A stretch of 64,000 bases of DNA, from positions 10,536 through 74,535 of the forward strand of contig JAZLMM010000003.1 in assembly GCA_045598705.1 (NCBI GenBank). Direction: 5' to 3'. This stretch comes from Scatonaster sp045598705 (GTDB lineage Bacteria > Bacillota > Clostridia > Saccharofermentanales > Saccharofermentanaceae). A program made the position numbers and the translations under genes. How positions within the stretch are numbered: position 1 is the stretch's first letter; the number at the start of each line of letters is the position of its first letter. Of the stretch, positions 50,724 through 60,042 are shown one piece after another. Below the pieces are notes generated by a model. That model was not told the origin of the DNA. It did no database searches and saw only the letters and a list, made by a program, of their open reading frames with translations.

Positions 50724-52298
50724 ATAGAACTTTGGTTAGCAATTCTATTAATTGTGATTGCTTTCATTGTCGGTGCTCTCATCAGTGTAGTATTTTCCGT
50801 GTTATATTACCGCAAGGGTATGTCTGTGAAGCAGCAACAGCTGGAGGCAGATGTAGCTAAGGCAGAAGAAGATGCAGAAAGAGTGATTGGTGAGGCGCTG
50901 AAGAATGCTGAAAGCAGAAAGAGAGAACTTCTCTTGCAGGCAAAAGAGGAGATTACGAAATCCAAAGAGTATTTAGAAAAGGATGTTCGTGAGAGAAAGT
51001 CTGAGATTGCTAGAGAGAGAAATCGTCTGGACCAGAAAGAAGAGTCCTTGAACCGCAAAGTCGAGGCTATGGAACAAAAGGAAAGCGCACTAGATTCGAG
51101 AATCAGTGATGTGAAAGCTATGGAAGAGAAGGTCAAAGAACTCGAACATCAGAAAGTGATCGAGTTGGAGAAGGTCTCCGGACTTTCTGTAAGCGATGCT
51201 CGCAACCTTGTGCTCGATGCAGCGAAGCAGGAATACAGTCATGATATGGCTGTTATGCTTAAGCAGATGGAGGATCAGACCAAATCCGAAGCAGATAAGC
51301 GAGCACGTGAAGTTGTGGTCAATGCCATTCAACGTTATGCTTCCGACTATGTTTCCGAGGTAACAGTATCCGTAGTATCCCTGCCGAATGATGAAATGAA
51401 GGGACGTATTATCGGACGTGAAGGTAGAAATATCCGTGCCATTGAGACGAGTACAGGTGTGGACATTATCATCGACGATACACCTGAGGCTGTTATTCTT
51501 TCGAGTTTTGATCCAATTCGCCGTGAGATTGCTCGTTTGACCATTGAGCGTCTGATTATGGATGGACGTATCCATCCCGCAAGAATTGAAGAGATGTGTA
51601 ACAAAGCCCGTAAGGAAGTCAATCAGACGATTAAGCAAGAGGGTGAAAGAGCTGTATTTGATACTGGTATCGTTGGTTTGAATCCTGAGATCATTAAGTA
51701 TCTTGGTAGACTTCGCTATCGTACAAGTTACGGGCAGAATGTGCTGCAACACTCTATTGAGGTTGCTTGGTTGGCCAGTATGATGGCTGCTGAACTTGGT
51801 TTGGATGAAATGCTTGCAAGAAGAGCCGGCTTACTACATGATATTGGTAAAGCCGCTGATTTCGAACTTGAGGGTTCTCATATAGATCTTGGCGCTGATA
51901 TTGCACGTCGTTATAAAGAGAACGATACTGTTATCAACGCAATTATGTCTCATCATGGTGATTGTGAGCCGACGTCTGAAATTTCTGTACTGGTTGCTGC
52001 AGCGGATGCAATTTCAGCAGCGAGACCGGGTGCACGTCGTGAGAACATGGAAACTTATGTAAAGAGAATCCAGAAACTTGAAGAAATCGCTACGAGTTTC
52101 GATGGTGTCGAGAAAGCATTTGCAATTCAAGCTGGTCGTGAAATCCGCGTAATGGTTAGTCCGGAGAAAGTTTCGGACGACGATATGATCTTGAAGGCTC
52201 GTGATATATGTAAGACAATCGAGGAAGAACTCGATTATCCGGGTCAGATCAAAGTAAACATTATTCGTGAGACACGTGCCACAGATGTTGCGAAGTAA
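50724..52298 (+). CDS. rny: Ribonuclease Y
   Basis: RNase Y is the membrane-bound endoribonuclease that starts mRNA decay in many Firmicutes. The product has an N-terminal membrane helix (LWLAILLIVIAFIVGALIS), a long coiled coil of about 150 residues, the KH domain (GRIIGREGRNIRAIET) and the HD domain (HSIEVAWLAS, LLHDIGKAAD), ending DYPGQIKVNIIRETRATDVAK. The start is uncertain. GGAGGTGA at 50711-50718 points to ATA 50724, a rare start codon. ATG 50682 is in frame but has no ribosome site and would add 14 residues. It is followed by ymdB, as in Bacillus. Confidence 0.95.
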   Translation: MELWLAILLIVIAFIVGALISVVFSVLYYRKGMSVKQQQLEADVAKAEEDAERVIGEALKNAESRKRELLLQAKEEITKSKEYLEKDVRERKSEIARERNRLDQKEESLNRKVEAMEQKESALDSRISDVKAMEEKVKELEHQKVIELEKVSGLSVSDARNLVLDAAKQEYSHDMAVMLKQMEDQTKSEADKRAREVVVNAIQRYASDYVSEVTVSVVSLPNDEMKGRIIGREGRNIRAIETSTGVDIIIDDTPEAVILSSFDPIRREIARLTIERLIMDGRIHPARIEEMCNKARKEVNQTIKQEGERAVFDTGIVGLNPEIIKYLGRLRYRTSYGQNVLQHSIEVAWLASMMAAELGLDEMLARRAGLLHDIGKAADFELEGSHIDLGADIARRYKENDTVINAIMSHHGDCEPTSEISVLVAAADAISAARPGARRENMETYVKRIQKLEEIATSFDGVEKAFAIQAGREIRVMVSPEKVSDDDMILKARDICKTIEEELDYPGQIKVNIIRETRATDVAK

Positions 52299-52310
52299 TC
52301 AGAAACAGTA

Positions 52311-52344
52311 GAAGCCTCTCCCGTTAGGGAGGGGCTTCTTTTTT
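52311..52344 (+). terminator. Terminator of rny
   Basis: GAAGCCTCTCCC (52311-52322) pairs with GGGAGGGGCTTC (52327-52338) around a GTTA tetraloop, followed by six T residues. Confidence 0.93.
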
Positions 52345-52349
52345 ATGCA

Positions 52350-52377
52350 TTGGGAATGGTCATATTTATGGTATAAT
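52350..52377 (+). promoter_or_regulatory. Promoter of the ymdB operon
   Basis: TTGGGA (52350-52355), a 16-base spacer and TATAAT (52372-52377) with an extended TGG at 52369, 34 bases before the ymdB start. Confidence 0.65.
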
Positions 52378-52411
52378 GTAACACATATCTTATTGAATTG
52401 AGGAACATGGT

Positions 52412-53200
52412 TTGCGGGTTCTATTTGTCGGTGACGTGGTAGCCCATCCGGGTAAGCGTATATTAAAGAACAAATTAAGGACATTACTTGACGAGAAACA
52501 AGTGGATGTCTGTGTTGTAAACGCCGAGAACGTAGTGGCGGGTCTTGGAATCAATTTCACATCTGCCAAGGAACTTTTCTCCTTGGGCGTTGATTGCATT
52601 ACGCTTGGTAATCATGCATTCTCCTGTCCTGATTTCTTTCGTTTTGCCGACAAAGAGAAGAGAATTGTCCGTCCAGGGAATGTGAGCACGAAGTGGGCTG
52701 GATTTGCGGAGTATTTAATTGATTTGGGTGATAAAGGAAGACTTCTGGTCGTGGCGATTATGGGACAAGTATTTGTGTCCCCGGTTCCCAATTCGCCTTT
52801 TCAATATTTTGAAGAGAATATTCAAAGATGGAAAGAAGAATATCATCCTACCAATATTCTAGTTGATTTTCATGCAGAGACGACTAGCGAGAAGGGTGCT
52901 ATGGCTTATATGGCAGATGGCGAAGTTTCATTGTTCCTAGGTACGCACACTCATGTACAGACAGCAGACGAGAAGATTCTTCCTCATGGAACCGGATACA
53001 TTACCGATGTAGGTATGACTGGCACAGATGAAGGCGTGCTGGGAATGGCATCCGATTGCTCACTAAGACGATTAGGTGATAAATTACCGTCGAGATATAC
53101 GCCTTGTGAGGGATTAGCCATGATTAATGCCGTTATAGCGGATCTGGATATTTCCGATGGAAAGTGTCTGAAAATAGAAAGGATAAGAATATATGAATGA
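52412..53200 (+). CDS. ymdB: YmdB-family metallophosphoesterase
   Basis: YmdB hydrolyses 2',3'-cyclic nucleotides in Bacillus and affects RNase Y activity and biofilm choice. The 262-residue product has MRVLFVGDVVAHPGKR, NAENVVAGLGI, DCITLGNHAFS, VDFHAETTSEKGAMAYMADG and LGTHTHVQTADEKILPHGTGYITDVGMTG, covering the metal ligands of the TIGR00282 family. The start is TTG 52412, 7 bases after TGAGGA; the nearby ATG 52407 is out of frame. Its 3' end overlaps lspA by 8 bases. Adjacency to rny matches the Bacillus order, but here a terminator and promoter separate them. Confidence 0.93.
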   Translation: MRVLFVGDVVAHPGKRILKNKLRTLLDEKQVDVCVVNAENVVAGLGINFTSAKELFSLGVDCITLGNHAFSCPDFFRFADKEKRIVRPGNVSTKWAGFAEYLIDLGDKGRLLVVAIMGQVFVSPVPNSPFQYFEENIQRWKEEYHPTNILVDFHAETTSEKGAMAYMADGEVSLFLGTHTHVQTADEKILPHGTGYITDVGMTGTDEGVLGMASDCSLRRLGDKLPSRYTPCEGLAMINAVIADLDISDGKCLKIERIRIYE

Positions 53201-53792
53201 AGAATTGAAAAAACCAAATTGGTTTACATATTTCCTTTTTGGTGAGTTGTTTGTGCTATTGGTAATCATCGATCAGTTTACTAAGTTTATGATCACGCAG
53301 TCTATGGCCTATCAAGGTATTCGACCAATCATCAATGATTTCTTGTCTTTCCATTATGTTCGTAATACGGGAAGTGCTTTTAGCATGTTTGCAGATAAAT
53401 CATGGGGCATTACGATGTTGTCTGTCATTTCTGGTCTTGCGCTTCTTGTGTTGATGTTCTTGTCCGGGTTCGTACTTTGCAAGTTTAGAAGTCGTCGGCT
53501 CTCAATCTTATTGATTTTCTTATCTGCTGGAACGCTAGGCAATTTGATTGACCGTGTTCGTCTGGAGTATGTAATAGATTTTATACGCTTTGATTTTGGA
53601 AGTTATACGTTTCCTATTTTCAATGTCGCAGATATTTATGTTACCTGTTCCTGTATTCTTCTTGCTATATGCTTGATTTTCAGTGACAAGTTCATCCCTG
53701 AAATTCCATTTGACGGAAAGAAGAATGAAGATACGGATAATATTGAATCAGATCATATTATTGTTGAGAATGAAGGCGGGGAAGATTCATGA
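53193..53792 (+). CDS. lspA: Lipoprotein signal peptidase (signal peptidase II)
   Basis: LspA cleaves the signal peptide of prolipoproteins after Cys acylation. The 199-residue product has four membrane helices and the family motifs IIDQFTKFMI, FHYVRNTGSAFSMF, GNLIDRVRLEYVIDFI (catalytic Asp) and FPIFNVADIYVT (second catalytic Asp). A charged tail of about 30 residues (KKNEDTDNIESD) is extra. Several lipoproteins in this window are its expected substrates. ATGA overlap with rluD follows. Confidence 0.95.
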   Translation: MNEELKKPNWFTYFLFGELFVLLVIIDQFTKFMITQSMAYQGIRPIINDFLSFHYVRNTGSAFSMFADKSWGITMLSVISGLALLVLMFLSGFVLCKFRSRRLSILLIFLSAGTLGNLIDRVRLEYVIDFIRFDFGSYTFPIFNVADIYVTCSCILLAICLIFSDKFIPEIPFDGKKNEDTDNIESDHIIVENEGGEDS

Positions 53793-54697
53793 TTGAGTCT
53801 TATATAGTTGAAGGATATGAAGGACGTGTAGATGCTTATCTTCCGCAAGCTTGCCCGGATCTGACTCGTTCTCGTGCAGGACAACTGATAGCAAGTGGTT
53901 CAGTACTCGTAGATGGCAAACAGGTAAAGGCTTCTTTTAAAGTCTCTGGTGGTGAGAAGATAGATATAGATTTTCCTGCACCTGTTGACACAGATGCAAA
54001 GCCTGAGAACATTCCTTTGGATATAGTATATGAAGATAATGATTTGATTATCATTAATAAGCCTCAAGGCATGGTCGTTCATCCCGCTCCGGGGCATTAT
54101 TCCGGAACACTTGTAAATGCGCTTCTTTATCACTGTGCGGGTCAGTTATCTGATATAAACGGTGTAATTCGTCCGGGTATTGTACATCGAATTGATATGG
54201 ATACTTCTGGCCTTATGGTGGCTGTCAAGAATAATGAGACACATCTTGCTATGGCAGAAATGATTGCAAACCATGAAGTGGTTCGTGAATATCGTGCGTG
54301 TGTTTATGGCGTGGTCGATTCAGATAAAGGAACGATTCATGCGCCGATTGGTCGTGCAACGAATGATCGGCGTAAGATGACGGTGTGTGAAGAAGGTAAA
54401 GATTCAATCACTCATTTTCAGGTTATGGAACGTTTCCGTAAAGGCACGGATCTACTTTGCCGCTTGGAAACTGGACGTACTCACCAGATTCGTGCACATA
54501 TGACATATATCGGACATCCATGTATTGGAGATCCTCTTTACGCACCGAAGCGTGAGAATTATGGGCTTCAAGGTCAGGCTCTTCACAGTACATCTATTCA
54601 ATTTATCCACCCAAGAACCGAAGAGGTGATTTCTTTTCAGGCTCCTGTCCCGGCATACTATGAAGCCCTTGTTGATAAATTGCGTTGTGACGTGTAA
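53789..54697 (+). CDS. rluD: 23S rRNA pseudouridine synthase, RluD family
   Basis: RluD-type enzymes make pseudouridine in 23S rRNA helix 69. The 302-residue product has an S4-like RNA-binding domain (VDAYLPQACPDLTRSRAGQLIASGSVLVDG), the catalytic PGIVHRIDMDTSGLMVAVKN with its Asp, VREYRACVYG, LLCRLETGRTHQIRAHM and GDPLYAPKRE. The lspA-rluD pair is typical of Firmicutes. Confidence 0.94.
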   Translation: MIESYIVEGYEGRVDAYLPQACPDLTRSRAGQLIASGSVLVDGKQVKASFKVSGGEKIDIDFPAPVDTDAKPENIPLDIVYEDNDLIIINKPQGMVVHPAPGHYSGTLVNALLYHCAGQLSDINGVIRPGIVHRIDMDTSGLMVAVKNNETHLAMAEMIANHEVVREYRACVYGVVDSDKGTIHAPIGRATNDRRKMTVCEEGKDSITHFQVMERFRKGTDLLCRLETGRTHQIRAHMTYIGHPCIGDPLYAPKRENYGLQGQALHSTSIQFIHPRTEEVISFQAPVPAYYEALVDKLRCDV

Positions 54698-54709
54698 AGG
54701 AGATTGTGA

Positions 54710-55675
54710 ATGAACGAAGAAATTATAGTTCAGGTTTCGAATATTTCTGAGTTAAGCAATAACAATTGCACGTGGTTGAAAATCATTCAAGATGTGTTTG
54801 ATTGCCTGCTTATCGCACTTGATTGTGATATTTCCATAACAGGTGAGATGAGTAAGATTGAACACGTCAGACATGTACTTCATGCGTTGGATCAAATGGT
54901 CACCAAAGGTGAGAAGATGGATTACCATACTGTACGTTATCTCTGCCTTCTCGAGAAAGAGAATCGTCTAGACGAGTTTGTACGTGATGAGAGCCCAGTT
55001 ATTCTCACAACACCGCAAGGCAGAACAGTTCGAGCGAAAACATTAGGACAACGCATGTATGTTGATGCAATGGCCAAGAATGATGTAGTAATCTGTAAAG
55101 GTCCCGCAGGATCTGGCAAAACATTCCTCGGCGTTGCGATGGCCGTACTAGCTTTGAGAGAACGCTCTGTCTCTCGAATAATTCTGACTCGACCTGCAGT
55201 GGAAGCGGGTGAGAAACTTGGATATCTTCCTGGTGATATTGAAGAGAAAGTTGATCCGTATATGCGCCCGATCTACGATGCTTTGCTTGAATTAATGGGG
55301 CGTGAAGCTTTTGAACGAAGCATAGATCGTGGCATTATTGAGGTGTCCCCATTGGCGTATATGCGTGGTCGTAATTTGGATGACTCTTTCATTCTTCTTG
55401 ATGAAGCTCAGAATACTACCATCGAGCAGATGATGATGTTTCTAACACGAATGGGAATGAATTCTAGAACTTGCGTTTGTGGTGACACGACGCAAATTGA
55501 TTTGCCTTCCGGTTATCGTAATGGTCTTGATGATGCAATTTCTGTCCTTTCTAATGTCGATGGAATTGCAACTGTTTCGCTACTGGAATCTGATATTGTT
55601 CGAAATCCTTTGGTACAAAAGATTATTATGGCTTATAATGCTAGAGAAAGGGGTGAGCATAGTCATGCGAGGTAA
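54710..55675 (+). CDS. phoH: PhoH-family ATPase
   Basis: PhoH-like proteins are P-loop ATPases linked to RNA metabolism; the exact role is unclear. The 321-residue product has an N-terminal KH-like region, RTVRAKTLGQRMYVDAM, Walker A GPAGSGKTF (near 136-144), LTRPAVEAGEKLGYLPGDIEEKVDPYMRPIYDAL, Walker B FILLDEAQNTTIEQMMMFLTRMG, and VCGDTTQIDLP. It opens the conserved phoH-pgpH-ybeY-era block and overlaps the next gene by 11 bases. AAAGGAGATTG is the ribosome site. Confidence 0.95.
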   Translation: MNEEIIVQVSNISELSNNNCTWLKIIQDVFDCLLIALDCDISITGEMSKIEHVRHVLHALDQMVTKGEKMDYHTVRYLCLLEKENRLDEFVRDESPVILTTPQGRTVRAKTLGQRMYVDAMAKNDVVICKGPAGSGKTFLGVAMAVLALRERSVSRIILTRPAVEAGEKLGYLPGDIEEKVDPYMRPIYDALLELMGREAFERSIDRGIIEVSPLAYMRGRNLDDSFILLDEAQNTTIEQMMMFLTRMGMNSRTCVCGDTTQIDLPSGYRNGLDDAISVLSNVDGIATVSLLESDIVRNPLVQKIIMAYNARERGEHSHAR

Positions 55676-57755
55676 TTTGAAGAAGAGAACAAAGCTGTTT
55701 CGAATTGTTAGCATTGTTTCGATGGCTTTGCTTGCAATCCTTCTTGTAACCATTGTGTATTTTGGATCACTCCCTAAGAAATATGATGTATCCCAGGGGC
55801 AGATCAGCGAATTTGATATTAACTCGACTCGTTCCACGAAAGATAGTTATGAGACTGAACGCCGTGCAATTAAGGCTAGTGCTGAGATTGAACCAATCTA
55901 CATTATTTCTGATACAGTTAGTGCAGAGAATACGGATATAGTACATCGTTTCTTTGAGTATTGTAGTGAACTTCGCAAGAGTAATATAGATGAACTAGGT
56001 GTGATTCATAATAATAAGCAGGAATTAAGCAACCTACTTCTTTCTGCTGTGAAAGAACGCTTTAATGTTGAAATTTCTGCTGATGTTGCCTATACTTTGG
56101 CGAATATCTCTTTTGTTGATTTCAACTATGTGGAGAATGAAGCTATTTCCATTACTTCCATGCTTGAGATGGATGCGCTTGACGCACAATCTCTTATGAT
56201 TGAAGTAAATAATTATTGTTCGTTGGTCAAGAATACATCAACATTGAACACCAATGAATACATGTCTTTAGGTGCACTTCTGAAGAATGTTCTTGGAAGT
56301 CTTCTGAAGCCCAATGCTGTTTATGATGAGAGTGCAACGATATCAGCTAAAGACGCAGCTTATCGTAATGCGGTCAATGATCCGGTGATGATTCAGAAGG
56401 GGGCACGTATCGTTAGTGTTGGTGAAACCATTACGCCTCATATCTATAGTCAATTGAAGGATTTGGATCTACTGCCTTCCTCACGTTTTGATGTTCGCTT
56501 ACTGTTGGGTATCATCGTTTACATTTTCATTATCTTCTTTGCAGGTGCATTCTATCTATCTAGATATGAACATCCTTATGAGAATGGTTCGAAAACTTTG
56601 ATTTCTCTCATGATTGCGTTCATTGTACCAATTGTGTCCAGCCGATATCTAAGTTCAATTTCTCCTTTGTTTTCAACGATTCTTTTCCCAACTGTCATAT
56701 TCTCCACCTATCTTGGTATGCAGGGTGGTATTACATTAAGTTGTTTGTCGCTTATGATGGTTCTACCGATGAGTGGTTTCAACACCGAACTGATATTTGT
56801 ATCTGTCGTAAGTATTTATGTTTGCGCTGTCATTGCAGGTCAGAAGAACAACAAGTACAACGCAGCAATATTGATCATTCTCTCTTGCGTATCTTCTTTG
56901 ATTGCTTCTTTGGGCTACAGTCTTGTCACGCAGTCAACGACTACCGATATGTTTAATTCCGCGTTGTGGGCCGTTATCGGAACAGGGTGTTCTGTTGTTG
57001 CTGCAATTGGTTCACAGCCAATCTTTGAGTTGATTTCTAATTCGGCTTCACCAATGAGACTTCTTGATTTGGCTCAGCAGAGCCATCCTCTACAACGTCG
57101 CCTCTTCTTGGAAGCTCCTGGCACCTCTCAACACAGTATGATGGTTGCCAATCTTTCAGATACCGCAGCAGAGTCTATCCATGCGAATGCTTTACTTGCT
57201 AAGGTTGGTGCCTACTATCACGATATCGGTAAGTTGGAGCGACCAGAATACTTCACAGAGAATCAATCTGATGGCGTGAACCCACATGATAATCTTCCTA
57301 TGGAGGAAAGTATTGCTATCATTACTTCCCACCCATCAGACGGCATCAAACTTGCGAAGAAGCATATGTTGCCAATGGCGATTCAGAATATCATTCTTGA
57401 ACATCATGGTACTACATGTCCGGGTTACTTCTATTACAAAGCTAAGAAAGAAGCGGAGGAGAAGGGCCTGCCACCACCAGACAAAGCGAATTTCAGTTAT
57501 AAAGGGAATGTGCCTTCTACCAAAGAATCTGCGATTGTCATGATTGCTGACTCTTGTGAGGCGGCAATCCGTTCTCGTGGCGTCCATGACATTACTGAAG
57601 CGGAGGCGCTCTGTCGAAGCATCATTAAATCAAAGATCGATGAAGATCAACTTGTGAATTCAGGACTTTCTTTCTCTGATCTTGAGGCTATTATAGAGGC
57701 ATTTATTCAAGTGTATGCAGGTTTCTTCCATGAAAGGGTGAAGTATCCGGAATGA
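55665..57755 (+). CDS. pgpH: 7TM-HD family phosphodiesterase (PgpH-like)
   Basis: PgpH-type proteins degrade the second messenger c-di-AMP. The 696-residue product has an N-terminal membrane helix (12-33), an extracellular 7TMR-HDED domain (about 35-280) and seven membrane helices (about 285-475). Its cytoplasmic HD domain has HSMMVANLSDTAAESI, KVGAYYHDIGKLERPEYF, NILEHHGTT-like IILEHHGTTCPGYFY and VMIADSCEAAIRS. ATG 55665 follows AAAGGGGTGA. Its stop overlaps the next start (ATGATG). Confidence 0.94.
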   Translation: MRGNLKKRTKLFRIVSIVSMALLAILLVTIVYFGSLPKKYDVSQGQISEFDINSTRSTKDSYETERRAIKASAEIEPIYIISDTVSAENTDIVHRFFEYCSELRKSNIDELGVIHNNKQELSNLLLSAVKERFNVEISADVAYTLANISFVDFNYVENEAISITSMLEMDALDAQSLMIEVNNYCSLVKNTSTLNTNEYMSLGALLKNVLGSLLKPNAVYDESATISAKDAAYRNAVNDPVMIQKGARIVSVGETITPHIYSQLKDLDLLPSSRFDVRLLLGIIVYIFIIFFAGAFYLSRYEHPYENGSKTLISLMIAFIVPIVSSRYLSSISPLFSTILFPTVIFSTYLGMQGGITLSCLSLMMVLPMSGFNTELIFVSVVSIYVCAVIAGQKNNKYNAAILIILSCVSSLIASLGYSLVTQSTTTDMFNSALWAVIGTGCSVVAAIGSQPIFELISNSASPMRLLDLAQQSHPLQRRLFLEAPGTSQHSMMVANLSDTAAESIHANALLAKVGAYYHDIGKLERPEYFTENQSDGVNPHDNLPMEESIAIITSHPSDGIKLAKKHMLPMAIQNIILEHHGTTCPGYFYYKAKKEAEEKGLPPPDKANFSYKGNVPSTKESAIVMIADSCEAAIRSRGVHDITEAEALCRSIIKSKIDEDQLVNSGLSFSDLEAIIEAFIQVYAGFFHERVKYPE

Positions 57756-59278
57756 TGATTTCAATTTGTAACCAAACACGTTCATATACCAAAGAAGCAA
57801 CAGTCCATTTTCAAGAGTATGTTGAAAAAGCGCTTGATATAGTGCTTAATTCCTCATGGATTGATACTCGATTCAAGGATTCAGATGCGGAGATTTCTGT
57901 CGATATTCGACTTGTTGGCACAGAGGCTATTCGTAAATTAAACCGTGAGTTTCGAGAAATTGATAAAGTAACAGATGTATTGTCATTCTCCGCTCTCGAA
58001 ATGAAAGAGGGACAACTAGTTAATGAGTTGATGCCTTTTGATTTCTCATACGATGAAAACGGGAGAAAGATATTGACCGTTGGCGATGTGGTAATTTGCA
58101 CTGAACGTGCGAGAAAGCAGTCAGAAGAATACGGTCATTCCTTAGACCGAGAGATGGTTTTCTTGGCGGTACATTCTTTTCTTCATCTTCTTGGTTTCGA
58201 TCATATGTCGAAAAGTGAAGAAGAGATGATGTTCTCTGAACAGGAACGAATCATGGTGGAGATTGGTTTGCCAAGAGAGAATGATAATCTTATGAATGTT
58301 GATGACGCGAATATTCTTCCAATTGAAGAAGCCGAACACCCAGTTGGCGAGATTTTGCCTCATTGCGGCTACTGTGCACTGATTGGTCGACCGAATGTGG
58401 GCAAATCGACGCTTCTAAATTGCATTTCTGGTATGAAACTTGCAATCGTATCCCATAAGCCTCAGACAACTCGTACGAATATTCGAGCTGTATATAATCG
58501 TCCAGATGCGCAGGTCATCTTTGTAGATACGCCAGGTATTCATAAGCCAACTTCAAAATTATCTGAGTTCATGGTGGATTCATCTTTCCGCGCGGCCAAA
58601 GGTGCTGATGTTGTTGCACTGATGGTAGATGCTCGTTTCAACAAACCGGCTAAAGTAGAGAAACAGGCTGTGGAGACTGCCAAGAAATTGAAGAAACCAC
58701 TGATTCTCATCGTAAATAAAGCGGATGCCGTGACAAAGGAAAATTTGCTTCCTTTAATCGCTAACTATGCTTCTCTTGCAGACTTTACTGCGATCGTTCC
58801 GGTTTCAGCGTTGAAAGATGATGGCGTAGAAGAATTGATGAATGTAATCATTAATATGTTGCCTTCTCAACCTCGTTATTTCCCAATGGAAGAAGTCACC
58901 GATCAGTCTGAACGTGAAATCGCTGCAGAAATGATTCGTGAGCAGATCCTTCACTATACGAATGAGGAGATTCCGCATGGTACTGCTGTGGAGATCGACT
59001 CATTTGATGAAGTTATGAAGGAAGATGCTAAGGATAGTTATGATCGAAGTCTTGTAAAGATCCATGCATCGATCATTTGTGAACGTGATTCGCATAAGCG
59101 TATCCTTCTTGGTAAAGATGGTCAGATGATTAAGCGTATTGGTACCGCCGCACGAAAGAGCATTGAAGAAATGACGGACTGTAAAGTATTCCTAGAACTT
59201 TATGTGAAAGTTAGAAAGGATTGGAAGAACCGTCAGGTTTTCTTAGATGAGTTTGGCTACTCGAAGAAAGAAGATTAA
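57752..59278 (+). CDS. YbeY-Era fusion: endoribonuclease joined to ribosome-assembly GTPase
   Basis: One uninterrupted 508-residue ORF carries two proteins that are separate genes in most bacteria. Residues 1-175 are YbeY, the rRNA-maturation endoribonuclease, with VTDVLSFSALE, TVGDVVIC and the zinc motif HSFLHLLGFDH (about 140-150). After a linker (about 176-205), residues 206-508 are Era. Era motifs are P-loop GRPNVGKSTLLN, PQTTRTNIRAV, DTPGIHKPTSKLSEFM and NKAD, plus the C-terminal KH domain with SHKRILLGKDGQMIKRIGTAARKSIEE. No stop or shift separates them. YbeY and Era are known to interact in 16S rRNA maturation, so the fusion fixes that partnership. Confidence 0.95.
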   Translation: MMISICNQTRSYTKEATVHFQEYVEKALDIVLNSSWIDTRFKDSDAEISVDIRLVGTEAIRKLNREFREIDKVTDVLSFSALEMKEGQLVNELMPFDFSYDENGRKILTVGDVVICTERARKQSEEYGHSLDREMVFLAVHSFLHLLGFDHMSKSEEEMMFSEQERIMVEIGLPRENDNLMNVDDANILPIEEAEHPVGEILPHCGYCALIGRPNVGKSTLLNCISGMKLAIVSHKPQTTRTNIRAVYNRPDAQVIFVDTPGIHKPTSKLSEFMVDSSFRAAKGADVVALMVDARFNKPAKVEKQAVETAKKLKKPLILIVNKADAVTKENLLPLIANYASLADFTAIVPVSALKDDGVEELMNVIINMLPSQPRYFPMEEVTDQSEREIAAEMIREQILHYTNEEIPHGTAVEIDSFDEVMKEDAKDSYDRSLVKIHASIICERDSHKRILLGKDGQMIKRIGTAARKSIEEMTDCKVFLELYVKVRKDWKNRQVFLDEFGYSKKED

Positions 59279-59283
59279 ATTCT

Positions 59284-60042
59284 ATGGGCGCGAGTTTTAC
59301 GTTGAGAGGATTGGTCATTGGTGCGAAGCCACACCGTGATCAAGATGCGATAATTTCTATTCTTACACCGAATCAAGGCGTGATTTCTGCGATGGTACCT
59401 GGTGCTAAGAAACATTCATCTCGTCTTGCTTCCATGGCAACTCCACCTATACTTGCGGATCTGGTTTTGTCTGAAAGTAAAGGTTTCTACTACTTGAAAG
59501 AAGGAGAGGCCGTGGAGAGTTTTCGTGGCCTATATGATTCGTTTGATGCCTTAACCTGCGCATCTCATATCTTAGAAGTCATTTCTGATGTATCTGTTGA
59601 CCCTGAATCATCCGCTTCTATGTATCCACTTTCGCTCTATGTGCTTTATGATCTATCCAAACATCCGAAGAAATATAGACAGATTGTCTCTGCATTCGAA
59701 TGGCGGGTCATGGATGCATTGGGTTTTGGTTTTGACTTGAACGAATGTGATTGTGGAAAGGTAAATGACATGCCAACTAGGGCTTTCTCCTTTACTCAGT
59801 GCCGACTATATTGTTCGAATATTGCCTGCGTATCGGCGGCAAAAGATTATCGCTATATTTCACTAGGTTGTGTGGATGCACTGCGATACATTCGTTCTGC
59901 TCCGCTTGAAAGGTTAAGTGCTTTTCACGCGGAGAAATATGTGCTGGACGATTTATGCGCGGTTACCCATCAATATTTGTGCGAAAGGTTAGAGAAGAAC
60001 TACGACAGAATGAGCATTCTGGAAACCTTACCTCCGGTCTAA
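59284..60042 (+). CDS. recO: DNA repair protein RecO
   Basis: RecO anneals DNA and, with RecR, loads RecA on SSB-coated strands. The 252-residue product has the N-terminal OB fold (FTLRGLVIGAKPHRDQDAIISILTPNQGVISAMVPGAK), a helical middle and a zinc-like Cys cluster (NECDCGK near 157, then QCRLYCSNIAC). It begins 5 bases after ybeY-era and its 3' end overlaps the convergent helicase by 4 bases. No strong Shine-Dalgarno is seen; coupling to the upstream gene is likely. Confidence 0.9.
   Translation: MGASFTLRGLVIGAKPHRDQDAIISILTPNQGVISAMVPGAKKHSSRLASMATPPILADLVLSESKGFYYLKEGEAVESFRGLYDSFDALTCASHILEVISDVSVDPESSASMYPLSLYVLYDLSKHPKKYRQIVSAFEWRVMDALGFGFDLNECDCGKVNDMPTRAFSFTQCRLYCSNIACVSAAKDYRYISLGCVDALRYIRSAPLERLSAFHAEKYVLDDLCAVTHQYLCERLEKNYDRMSILETLPPV

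Noticed and set aside
51090..51752. 220-residue minus-strand ORF within rny
   Set aside because: It is a shadow of the strongly conserved KH/HD coding region, with His/Thr/Ile-rich composition unlike real genes here.
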